64,000 nt of DNA from Cyathus striatus. Lineage: Eukaryota; Basidiomycota; Agaricomycetes; Agaricales; Nidulariaceae. Each line of letters opens with the position of its first letter. Within the stretch, counting starts at the first letter, position 1. The translations under genes and the position numbers were made by a program. The DNA lies in NCBI GenBank assembly GCA_025738555.1, contig JAOVFP010000006.1, positions 310,001 to 374,000 on the forward strand, read 5' to 3'. The notes beneath the pieces were generated by a model. The model did no database searches. It saw only the letters and a list, made by a program, of their open reading frames with translations, and had not been told where the DNA came from. This document shows, piece by piece, positions 55,238 to 64,000 of the stretch.

Positions 55238-56182
55238 TACATCATTACGGTGTTCCAGAACCGCATGCTTTTTACTTTTCTGATTTCACTTTTCATCAGC
55301 TTTACTTAAGCGAAGAGTCTCTGATGGATTACCTAACACTCAAGTTTTCTCTGAACTCAGATAATTTGTGTATGCACATCGGAGCGCTGAATATCAGCGG
55401 AATGAAAGATAAATGCCCACACAGAGCTATGGAATCAAGCATACTTAAAGTTAAGTATTTGATACTCTCGAAATGGTGAATACATAACGCGTTATGTAAT
55501 TTGTAAGGGGTCCGTTCGCGTTCAATGCATTCTTAAGTTGTTCCTGAGTCCTGTGTCCATAACTACTAACTAAAATCTAGTTCCGAGATATGTGAATACT
55601 TTCTAACAAATTTATACTCCATCATCTTATACTGATAGTTAGACTGCAGACAGATATAGGAGCCTAGCTTGCAACGTAATGAAAGAGATTGAACTCAGTC
55701 AAATGAAGTTTCAGCTTAAACGAGAGGTGGATAGAGCATAGAACTGAGTAAGCTGAAAGAGAGATCGATAAAACAGTGTAAGATATTGATGATTCTACTA
55801 CGAGATGGTGTAAAATTTGATTAGAGAGCTGTAAACTTGAAGACAATACAGCAGAATATATACTGAATAAAATAATTAAACGTAAGTGAATAAATTACTG
55901 CAGAATGGTGGTAAACTAGGGTCTCTGATTAATGAATGAAGAAAAAAAAAACATAGCTAAAACACGACAAAATAAATTTGAAAGTGTTCAATCTTGATTC
56001 TTGGTGAATGATGTTGAGTTAGTGTCGAGTTCAAGTGGTATCAGTAGTGCCGGAAAGATCTTGACATGTATAAATATTCCTCGGATCTGGGTACAATATC
56101 GAGGCAGTGATTATTGGGATAGTGAGCGGGGGTTGAGCGGGGGGCTGAGGAGAGGTTGACACCAAATTGAGACACTAGCGGA
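55238..56182. other. No gene; inverted repeat with 56390-56485
   Basis: About 55240-55345 (GTGTTCCAGAACCGCATGC, AAGCGAAGAGTCTCTGATGG) recurs inverted at about 56390-56485. A plus-strand frame at 55228-55479 overlaps this repeat but has no recognisable motif. Confidence 0.4.
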
Positions 56183-56623
56183 ATGCGTACGAACGCGTCA
56201 CTCCAGCGTGATTTTGAAGATTATGTAACCTGTTACCGAACTTCTCAATATGCCGAATTCTGTCAAATTCTGCAGTGCAGGCATTGTCAGCTTACATGCG
56301 CAATTCAATTAGGCATTCATATTATGGACAAAGTTCGAAGAGTACTTATAACGAATGAGGGGAGAGTTGGTAGGAGTAATGACGAACCATTAGGTAATCC
56401 ATCAGAGGTCCTTCGCTTAGACGTTAGAATTGATGAAAAACAAAAAGTAAAAAGCATGCGGTTCTGGAACACCGTACATCATGTTTCATTTTTCTGGCCG
56501 CCCCGGGAAAAAAAGAAAAAAAAGTTGTCCAATCAACTTGGGAAGCACATCATCATTAGAACTAGTCTATCTAATGCCATTAAATGTATTTCTGAAGTGA
56601 AAGGACACAATTATAAAATGTAG
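56183..56623 (+). CDS. 146-codon open frame, unknown, overlaps repeats
   Basis: The frame starts MRTNASLQRDFEDYVTCYRT and contains CQILQCRHCQLTCAIQLGIH, which has a CxxC-type cluster. The C-terminal half runs through the inverted and direct repeats, ending with a basic KKKKK stretch. It may be a chance frame or a chimaera of repeat and older coding sequence. Unrecognised. Confidence 0.2.
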   Translation: MRTNASLQRDFEDYVTCYRTSQYAEFCQILQCRHCQLTCAIQLGIHIMDKVRRVLITNEGRVGRSNDEPLGNPSEVLRLDVRIDEKQKVKSMRFWNTVHHVSFFWPPREKKKKKLSNQLGKHIIIRTSLSNAIKCISEVKGHNYKM

Positions 56624-56679
56624 TTTAAGTTTTACCAAAAATGATGGCTCCCTGCCAAATCAGATGCTGGGAAGTCGCT

Positions 56680-57459
56680 GATGGCACTGTAGTAGTAGCG
56701 CGTTGAATAGTCGCTGGATCGAACACCCTCGATGCCGAGCGCTGAGTTTCGGCTGATGAAAGTCCTCAGACTATCTTCGTTTCAATACTTGTCCTATATT
56801 TCTGCGACGCCAAATTGAGCTCTCTGCTCGGGGTAGATAGCGCCTGAGGCTGGGTGGGATGAGCAAGCCATCGTAGCATGTTGTGCTAACGGAATCAGTG
56901 AGTGACGGGATGAACAGATGAAGGTTCCTGCCGTTAACAAGGCGTGGGAACATGTAGTAATGAATTCGCAGACTTTGGCCGGTTGACCTTTGGTCCGACT
57001 CCACGAATGAAACCCATTATTTATACACTGTGCGTCAGTCTTACTAACGGTTAAGGAAACGAGGGTTATGACGCGAATAGATTATTATTCCCCATTTATT
57101 ATACTTATATTTACGTAATCATTTACGTCCCCTTATCCACGAAATTTTTTCGTCCGCACACCTCAGTCCGTTACACACTGACTGAGGTGAGCAATCTTCT
57201 TTCCACTTTACTTTAATTACGTACCCATGTATTATAGACACTTACTGGTGCCTATCTAGGATCTTCGGTTCTTCACAAGTTATTCCATGTATATCTTAGA
57301 TCTCTGTCGTGCGGACGGATGACTTAGATATATATTCCTATACTGGATGTCGTTATTATAATGAACTTACAACTCTTACAACTTATATTCTTATTTACAA
57401 ATTCAACTCCTATAAAACATGATAAGAGCACAACATATTCAACTTCAACTTTTTTCACA
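56680..57459. pseudogene. Family Z N-terminal fragment (minus strand) and spacer
   Basis: The complement of about 56740-56885 reads MACSSHPASGAIYPE and, after a frame change, LNLASQKY-like sequence, matching the N-terminus of family Z copies 3 and 4. Nothing follows in frame, so it is a fragment. 57010-57450 shows no gene. Confidence 0.4.
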
Positions 57460-59428
57460 TCAAACAGAATGTGATGTCATCTGAGTTCCTTCAGTACGTA
57501 CATGGGCTACTCTGAGATGTGACACTTTATCCAGCTCAAACGTATCAACATCGTCATTCCCTAAACTCGGTTTAAGCACAACTTGGAGGATATTAAGATG
57601 GACACGGCAGCCAATTATAGCAGAAATAGCAACAGTAGGTCTATTATATAACAAGCAAAATTATTAATGTTGGACAGAATAAAAGAACAGTGATGACACA
57701 CCCAATTAATAATTGTGAAAGAGATACTCGATCCACAGTGAGAATAATGGTTTGTGTCAAGGTAAGTGCTGAAATTTATTAAACAAACGTACCATGATAT
57801 ATGAGAAAACACTCACCGAACAAAACTGCAAACCAAAAGAGTCCATCTCGCAGAAACAGCATCATTACAGGCATGTATTGCCAGTTGTTCTTAAAGAAGG
57901 TAACTGAGCAGGCATTTATGGTCAGGGCAAAATTGATGATTGCCTAGAAGATTGTTCAATTTATTCGAAGGGACAATTCATAAATCGGAGCATGGTATAC
58001 CACTATAAGCATGGTGACAACGTAGAATTTGAAGTACGTTGGGAGTACGCCTGAATTCGCATGTAAGTGGTTAGCCTGCTTCAAATTCCTGGAAACATAA
58101 AATGCATGACTTGCCTGCCAGGGGATAGCATCCTGTTAATATGGGCCTATGAATATATTTTAATGATACTCTTCCGTTCGAAACACGAAGTATACCCGAT
58201 ATGTATGAAGACTGTCATGAAGTGGTAAGTGAGATGAAATACGTAAAGACACTCGGTTTGGCAATTACCTTTATGAGAGGCAACGGCCGTTACTACCAAC
58301 GTGGTTCTACCCATCCCATGTCATTTCTTGAAGTCATATAACATTAGTGTACACCAGAAAACATACACTGTAATAAACTCGGCTTCTGGTATATCAGACA
58401 TAGGAAGGACAGTTCAAGAATTTTAAACAAACCAAACACAACAAAACTTAAAGTATACAAGATAAAGTGGCTTTTCCCGTACAGGATCCATATTCTGTAC
58501 AAGAGTCAGCAAAATGTAATAATAGTCAGGCTACCAGCAGTACCCACCGATATACAAGTACAACATCCACACTTGATATTATTACTGACGAAAATATGCC
58601 TTCCATCTAGATAGAAGTTTGAAACTGGATTTTACATACAGCATGCCGGATAAGAGGCGAACCTGTAGATACCGTTCACACCTATTAATTATTGTTAATT
58701 TAGTATTCGGACCTGTAGACATATAATAAACATACAACTGTAAAGCCAATTGAAATATCAGATAAAGGCTTCTGTTGTAAAGAATCAATGAGACATACCG
58801 TGTCCTCTTTTTGTTCCCTCAAAAGATCTAGTTCATAAATGAGTATCCCATTGCAGAAGAGTTACGAAACTGACAGCTTGCAACAACACTATTTTTCTTA
58901 TACATATATTTACATAAAATAAGGAAGAAAAAGAAAACGGACCCAAATCCTATAAGGCCTACGTATCTGATCTGTGACAGATGTGTCTTTCACAACAGGC
59001 CGTCGAATAAAGCCAAAATTACATACCCAAAACTATCATGAATAACGCTTAGAATGGCAAAGTATGTAGATATAAAAGGATGACATACAAAGACCAGGGA
59101 CATGAATCGTTTAGGTGGTCTCCATATGAATTCGATCTATATTACCCCGTGAGTATGTTGGTGATTTAGAAAGAAAGAAATCGAGAACTTCGGCGGGTAA
59201 TGTTAGAAGAGTATCGTATCTACGGTGTTTCGTTATTCACAACATAAACCGTCTTGGTATACAATATCACAAATGTTCGTACACAAACAAAGAAACAGCC
59301 ACTACTGTTTAAGATTGTAATGTAAGGCAGATAAAATAATATGAACTATCAACATACTTACTCATCATATTGTTAGTTTGTCGAGCATCTTGGATAAGCT
59401 GCTTGAAGATTTCTGAAAGTAAGGACAT
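57460..59428 (-). CDS. DUF6533-like multi-pass membrane protein, copy 2
   Basis: Paralogue of 46748-48739 in the same orientation. The start ATG 59428 (MSLLSEIFKQLIQDARQTN) aligns with copy 1 start, which supports this choice. Exon 1 ends with a GTAAGT donor. A second exon carries VAVSLFVYEH, with a GTGATATTG donor that copy 1 lacks. Then come IEFIWRPPKRFMSLVF, RYVGLIGFG and TM-rich exons. The last exon has ISAIIGCRVHLNI, ending with HVRTEGTQMTSHSV at 57460. Exon-intron structure follows copy 1, with introns of about 50-60 bp. It could be functional, but each splice site needs a transcript to confirm it. Confidence 0.55.
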
Positions 59429-60780
59429 AATGAAGATGAGAATAATGTCGGTCAGAATGTTGCTCTGTCGTTATGGACAAGTTCCTTTTAGAGGCAGCAC
59501 TGACTGCGACAAGGCACCTTTATAGATTATGAATTACTATGTATAGTCCATTCACCTTGCATCGCCTTAAATCATTGATGATTCCCAGTAACCGATGCAC
59601 TTATATTTAACACAAGCATTGGGCGGGAAACTCGGGCGCATTTATCATATCAGAAGGCGCCACCGTGAACTGGCCCCATGATACTTGTATGATGCAACAG
59701 GATACGCCTCCATCTATTACTAAGATGCAGATGTCTTCTGAAGAGAAAAAGGAATGCCAAGGGCAGTATAACGGCGACCACATCAGGCTCCTAAAATCAT
59801 CCTCTCGTATCGAGAGCGTCTTCCTTGTTCTTGCTTGTCTCGAATAAATATTGACGGCTGTTTACCTCTACAGAATATAAGGAAGACGCTCTCGATACGA
59901 GAGGATGATTTTAGGAGCCTGCGACCACACCTAGCCTCATCTACGTTACTAGAGGACCGAGGTTTCATTGGCGTCAGATAGAAATGGTAGCCTAGGCCCT
60001 AGACTCGAGGTACCATATGGGAATAAATAAAATAGATTTGGATAAGAGCTGTAGATAAACAGGTCAGTAATTGTACATAGACGAGCGAGGGGAAAGAGCA
60101 ACAGAACGAATCGCACGGCATTCTTTCCCACCCACAGACAGGGCGGTGTACTAAGTACTTACAGAAGAGCAGAGACAGGTTGAAACAGAACTAGAACCAC
60201 GTACCGAATTTGCCTCCGTTCTGGATTAGTGGCATAAGCTGTTGCAGTCCCGTCGTTCCGACGCGCTATAAGCCTATAAATAATAAAAAGATCATTTCCA
60301 TTCCAGCCACCGTGATAAGTACAGGCTCCATCATACCATCTGAATGTTTAGGGAAATAAAGAAGATACCGCAATTCAGACAAGAATAGCACGATATTCTT
60401 CCTGTCACCAGTATGTCCACGTTGTGTGCGCTCGTGCCGTAAAACAGCATCGTTCCTTAGTAGGATGACAAGATGTTGAATGTTTCAGCCATATTAAACA
60501 TCCACCTGACTTCAAAGAACAGACTCCCTGAAGAAAAGCACTGGCAAGTCCTTCGGCTTCTATAATCGCGGGGACCAACAATGCATGAGGTAGAAGTTGA
60601 AGGCTGACTGACGCGTTAAGTCGCGACCAGGATGTACAGTGGATGGGCCATCACAGAGCGCTACAAGGGATAATTACATTTACTACCCGTATCAAATCTG
60701 CGTACCACATCGTTTTATCAATTCCGTTTCATCCCGCCATCGTGATCATCTGTCAACGATTCAACGACCACAAACGGTTG
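59429..60780. other. Duplicated spacer with a hairpin MITE; no gene seen
   Basis: About 60290-60760 repeats 49000-49920 (AATAAAGAAGATACCGCAAT, GTTTCAGCCATATT, CAACGATTCAACGAC). 59600-60290 has no counterpart and contains the hairpin element at 59783-59921. Short frames there have no motifs. Confidence 0.4.
59783..59921. mobile_element. Fold-back MITE, 139 bp, 43-bp perfect arms, 8-bp TSD CGACCACA
   Basis: Arms 59784-59826 and 59879-59921 are exact reverse complements over 43 bp (starting CAGGCTCCTAAAATCATCC), with a 52-nt loop. CGACCACA stands at 59775-59782 and again at 59922-59929. An 8-bp duplication with a CAGG start fits hAT-like or KDZ-like mobilisation. It encodes nothing. Transcription through it would give a long perfect RNA hairpin. 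Confidence 0.9.
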
Positions 60781-62240
60781 GTCCTTGCAGTATATAGCTA
60801 GATAAACTCTGTATAAGCAAGACTATGTAAGTGAACGGACAGAATGAAAAGGGAGGGCATGAAAAACAAGGAGACGGAAGGAGGAGTGGGAAGTGGAGAA
60901 CGGACAGGAAATAACCTTCAACTCCACAACAGTGTTCGCTTCGTGAGTTGCAACTGCGCATGTATCCGAGAGGGAGAGAGAGCAAGAGCACAGGGTCAAC
61001 TTTGAGATTTTCTGCTCAAGTGATACTATGGGGTCAACAAGAGTCTTTCTTGAGTCGTTGGACTTTAGGGGAGATCTAAAGGGAAGGGTGTATTAGCAAG
61101 AGGAACAGAGAAACCATAAAGAAGCAGTGTAGTGGTAGACTCTGAAGTGCCTAACAAAAAAAAGTATGAAGCGCAGTGGCAAGATGATACGACACGACAC
61201 CACTATACCACGTCGCTGTACCACGCGAAGGAAATGTCCACGACAATGACACATATTTGGCTTGTAGCTCAGCGCTCGCCAGTGAACCGACACGCTCACC
61301 ATAGGGAACAGTCGCATAATCGTCTCAACTTCCACCCCATCCCCTAGCGCAAGAGATTCTAACTCGACGCCATTTCCACAAATGGAGTCCCATGCCCTTA
61401 CTACCAACGATGTTCGCCACCCTTCCTTAGTCCTCCAAATAAGAACCCTATGACTGAAGAAGAGGAAAGAGAACCAGAAAAATGATTCACCGATTGTTCG
61501 GGATGCAAGTGCAACATTCCTACATACAACACCAGTCGACGAGTGTCAGGGTTCAGGGAGCAAGAAGAAAACTTGAAGAGTCAGCGAACGGTATCAGATG
61601 TTGTATTTTGAGGGTGGCTAGTTGTTCTGTGAGAGGAAGGTGTTAGGGCTCGTGTTGAGAGAAGACACTAGGTAAAAACGGAGAATGAGAAGGACAAGAA
61701 GAAGACGTCAAGGATCAAAAGGAAGCAAAAGGCTTAGAAATGAAGGGCACTGAGGGTAGAACAGACGAAGATGAAAAGAAAAAGGATAGAGCAGACAAAC
61801 ATAAAGACATGAAATAAACTAACCTTCCTCCTCATCCTGCCTTTTCTCTTCCACATCCATCTCAGACCTAACGAAACACAGGGTATGCTCTGCACAGTTT
61901 CAAGTCTTCGTATATCAAACTAGTGAACGTCGTAAGTCGATCCACACAACTGCAACCTTATAGCATGCATCAAGGAAGACGAAGGTGTTCGCATGGGGTG
62001 TCCTTCTGCAGTGTTTCAGAGTGGCGACGGAGGGAGGTGGCGGTGATGGAAGTGAATGAGAACCTCTAAGCTTGTCCTTTTGGGGATCCTAGCATGCGTT
62101 GCGAGGAATAAGCAAATGAGGCGACAATTGGGAGCTAGGGTTGAATGTGTTAGGTATGTCAACCTCAGCCTCTGCTCCATCGCACTCTTCGAAATCTTCT
62201 TCTAACGAGGATGAGTCTGCATAGTCTTGAAGCCCGTGGG
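60781..62240 (-). pseudogene. Family Z copy 6
   Basis: From 62240 downward the complement reads DYADSSSLEEDFEECDGAE (about 62170-62230), then a Ser/Pro-rich stretch. AEHTLCFVRSEMDVEEKRQ with DEEEG follows, ending at a GTTAGT donor (about 61830-61895). Next are a purine-rich tract and a CHC block SYKPNMCHCRGHFLRVVQRR (about 61210-61270). The first block continues without a stop-free join into the membrane-like segment at 62260-62775. Unknown function. Confidence 0.5.
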
Positions 62241-62790
62241 GTATGAGGAAGAGAGAACATCAATATGACCGGTCCCTGTCGAAAAGCGAGAAAAGGTAAA
62301 GGACCCATGGAACATCACGTTGTCGTGCAGAATAGCCGAAACGAAGGTGCTCGTCAATGAGAAGAGTTCTCTGTACGCCGTACGCAAGGCTAGCGTGCAC
62401 GAACGAAGATATAATTCGGTCTAGCATTACCCCCGCCATACAGGCATCGAAGAGGTATTCACAATACCATACCACATCCCCAACAATGGCTAGATAAAGT
62501 CGAAGACCGAGAACGCGTAGTGAGCTCTGTAGAGCACAAATTGTACCACGCACTGCCCGAAACCGAGAGGAAGAATCAACGTTGAACGCACTGATAGCCT
62601 CAGAATATACCCAGTAGCCACCCCAGCCTCCCTGCATAGAGAGCGACACTCCCCGCTCCTTAACCAGATCAGCCTGCATCACGTTAACTTGCGGAGTCTG
62701 GAGCTGCTCGTGCGCTGATGAAGCAGGGATCAAAGCAGGCGACGAAGTGCCGTTCGTCGCTGCAAAGAAGGGCATGGAACATCTAGCGTG
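62241..62790 (-). pseudogene. Membrane-like segment, duplicate of 43950-44470
   Basis: A 171-codon minus frame (62775-62260) starts MPFFAATNGTSSPALIPASS and includes QVNVMQADLVKERGVSLSMQ and GGYWVYSEAISAF. It then leaves the frame used in the 44-kb copy because of small indels, so hydrophobic stretches seen there are replaced by non-homologous residues. Which frame is ancestral is unclear. It lies between family Z blocks in both places and may be one of its exons. Confidence 0.4.
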
Positions 62791-63169
62791 AAAAGGGGAA
62801 GCGGATCAGTATCACAAGTTAAGGAGCAGGGACACACACCTATATCATACGCACCCAGCGTCCTATAAGTTGGCGTTGGTAGCAGCTTTATCATTGTAGC
62901 TGGTAGCAGCTAGGCTCTTGGAGCGGATGTCCCAAGTAGCTGGTATTGGTGATGACGGTTGCAAGAGGAACACTATTCCAGTCTCCTCTCCTTGCAATTT
63001 GGATAGCCGCTGAATCGAACACCCTCGATGCATCATGCTGAGTACTGAGCTGCCACCGATGAGAATCTAGGTAGACTGCACCTGAAACTGGATGGTGGTG
63101 GCGGTGTGAGCAAGCCGTAACTTAGCATATTGGTCCTAACGGAAGCAGAGAGTAGGCCTCAACCTCTAA
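62791..63169. other. No supported gene
   Basis: A family Z N-terminus-like word (complement of about 63100-63120, coding A-C-S/H type residues) is present, but no open frame is kept. Confidence 0.35.
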
Positions 63170-63990
63170 AACAAACATCACCCCGCTACTCGCCAAGCCC
63201 TCGCGAGGCCTGGAATTTTGATGGCCCATCCCTTCCTTCCTCCTCCCTTGGACATCTGCTCGCATGAATGGTGTCTATGCCACTTCAGCCAGCCTACCTC
63301 TGCACCACTCCAATCTCCTCTCGTCCCGTCACAACGGCGTAGTGTAGCCGTGTCCACTGTGTCCCTTCTATCTCTCAACGTCTCCCACCTCCGACGTAGA
63401 TGGCCGCGGTCTCTCTTTTCGCCAAATGCCACCACCGCCTGCCTTCTCCCTTCTCCCTCTTTCCCCTTCTCCTCGCCCACCTCTGACGTAGATGCCCATG
63501 GCCCCTCTTTTCGCCAAGTGCCAGTCGTGTCCACTGTGTCACGATGACGACACCGTGCTCCGCTTATTCGCCGCAGAGCAAGCTAGGATCTCGAAAAGTA
63601 CTTGCAACCGGCCGTGGGGAGGAGACAGGTAACATGGGCCCGACACGTCTCCTCGGCAGAAGGATTTGATAAGGACGATGTGGACTCTAAACTCGGTCCT
63701 CTATGCGTCAACCAGTCACCAACCCCAACTCCCGTCCATAGCTCACTCTTTCCTTCCATCATCCATGGTCCACCGCAAGCAAGAAGTCAAAGGCACGAGG
63801 ACCTCACAAATCCCACTCCTCCCGCTTCTCCACCTTTGATGTCGATATCACCAACCACATCTGCTCTCCATCCACTGCCTTCAGCAATATCGTCAACCTC
63901 TCCTACGCCCTCACAAGTCAAGAAATTGCGCCCGAAGAAGGTCCATTCCTACCACCCCCAGCACTACCCAGATCTATAACAATGACCAAT
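63170..63990 (+). pseudogene. Family Z copy 7, Pro-rich block; empty-site paralogue of 39960-41880
   Basis: The plus strand is the reverse complement of 39960-40680 plus 41750-41880, without the LTR-like insertion. A frame at 63602-63979 codes MQPAVGRRQVTWARHVSSAE, DKDDVDSKLGPLC, a Ser/Pro-rich stretch and VKKLRPKKVHSYHPQHYPDL. It is the longest uninterrupted version of this block in the window. Function unknown. Confidence 0.5.
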
Positions 63991-64000
63991 GAATTATGAA

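Overview
The window looks like a stretch of a basidiomycete (probably agaricomycete) nuclear genome. The evidence is short 50-65 bp GT-AG introns in several genes, a KDZ-type transposase with its cysteine-cluster domains, an NB-ARC/TPR STAND protein, two paralogues that look like the basidiomycete DUF6533 membrane-protein family, chromodomain Ty3/gypsy fragments and a Helitron helicase tail. No bacterial operon, CRISPR array, rRNA or clean functional tRNA gene was seen. Family names come from reading motifs, not from a search.

Positions 1-34,000 are AT-rich and almost wholly built of mobile DNA. Three terminal-inverted-repeat elements carry perfect 8-bp target duplications (3686-4682, 9428-10914, 20032-21401). 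A fourth lies inverted at 5855-7132, and a 3'-end block of the same type sits at 23177-23389. That block lies just downstream of a broken KDZ (CxC5/CxC6) transposase gene (18982-23105), so the transposase and the small elements are probably one family. One of the small elements has landed inside the transposase gene itself. Two larger elements (about 8911-15285 and 25111-29020) share one layout: a GYGTCAGCC terminus, an array of 57-81 bp units, a TGTCACA-rich array, a unique centre, then the same arrays inverted. Two damaged gypsy pol fragments (7133-8385, 15931-18030) and a Helitron fragment (808-1188) complete the set. A STAND gene (30626-33335, minus) is intact over 865 codons except for one TGA, and a second broken coding region follows it.

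Positions 34,000-64,000 have higher GC and consist of segmental duplications. A degenerate multi-exon gene family of unknown function (called family Z here) is present in at least seven partial copies, two of them facing each other as a large imperfect palindrome (34.9-41.9 kb). Two DUF6533-like genes (46748-48739 and 57460-59428, both minus) lie in duplicated blocks. The only clearly intact host-type gene is a four-exon, 319-codon gene of unknown function on the minus strand (42580-43702). A 1.06-kb solo-LTR-like repeat occurs twice (13477-14533, 40681-41749); the second copy has an empty-site paralogue near 63.28 kb that fixes its borders.

Many nonsense and active-site changes in the dead genes are CpG to TpG or CpA changes (CGA to TGA; Asp to Asn preceded by C). 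This points to cytosine methylation and deamination, or a RIP-like process, acting on the repeats.
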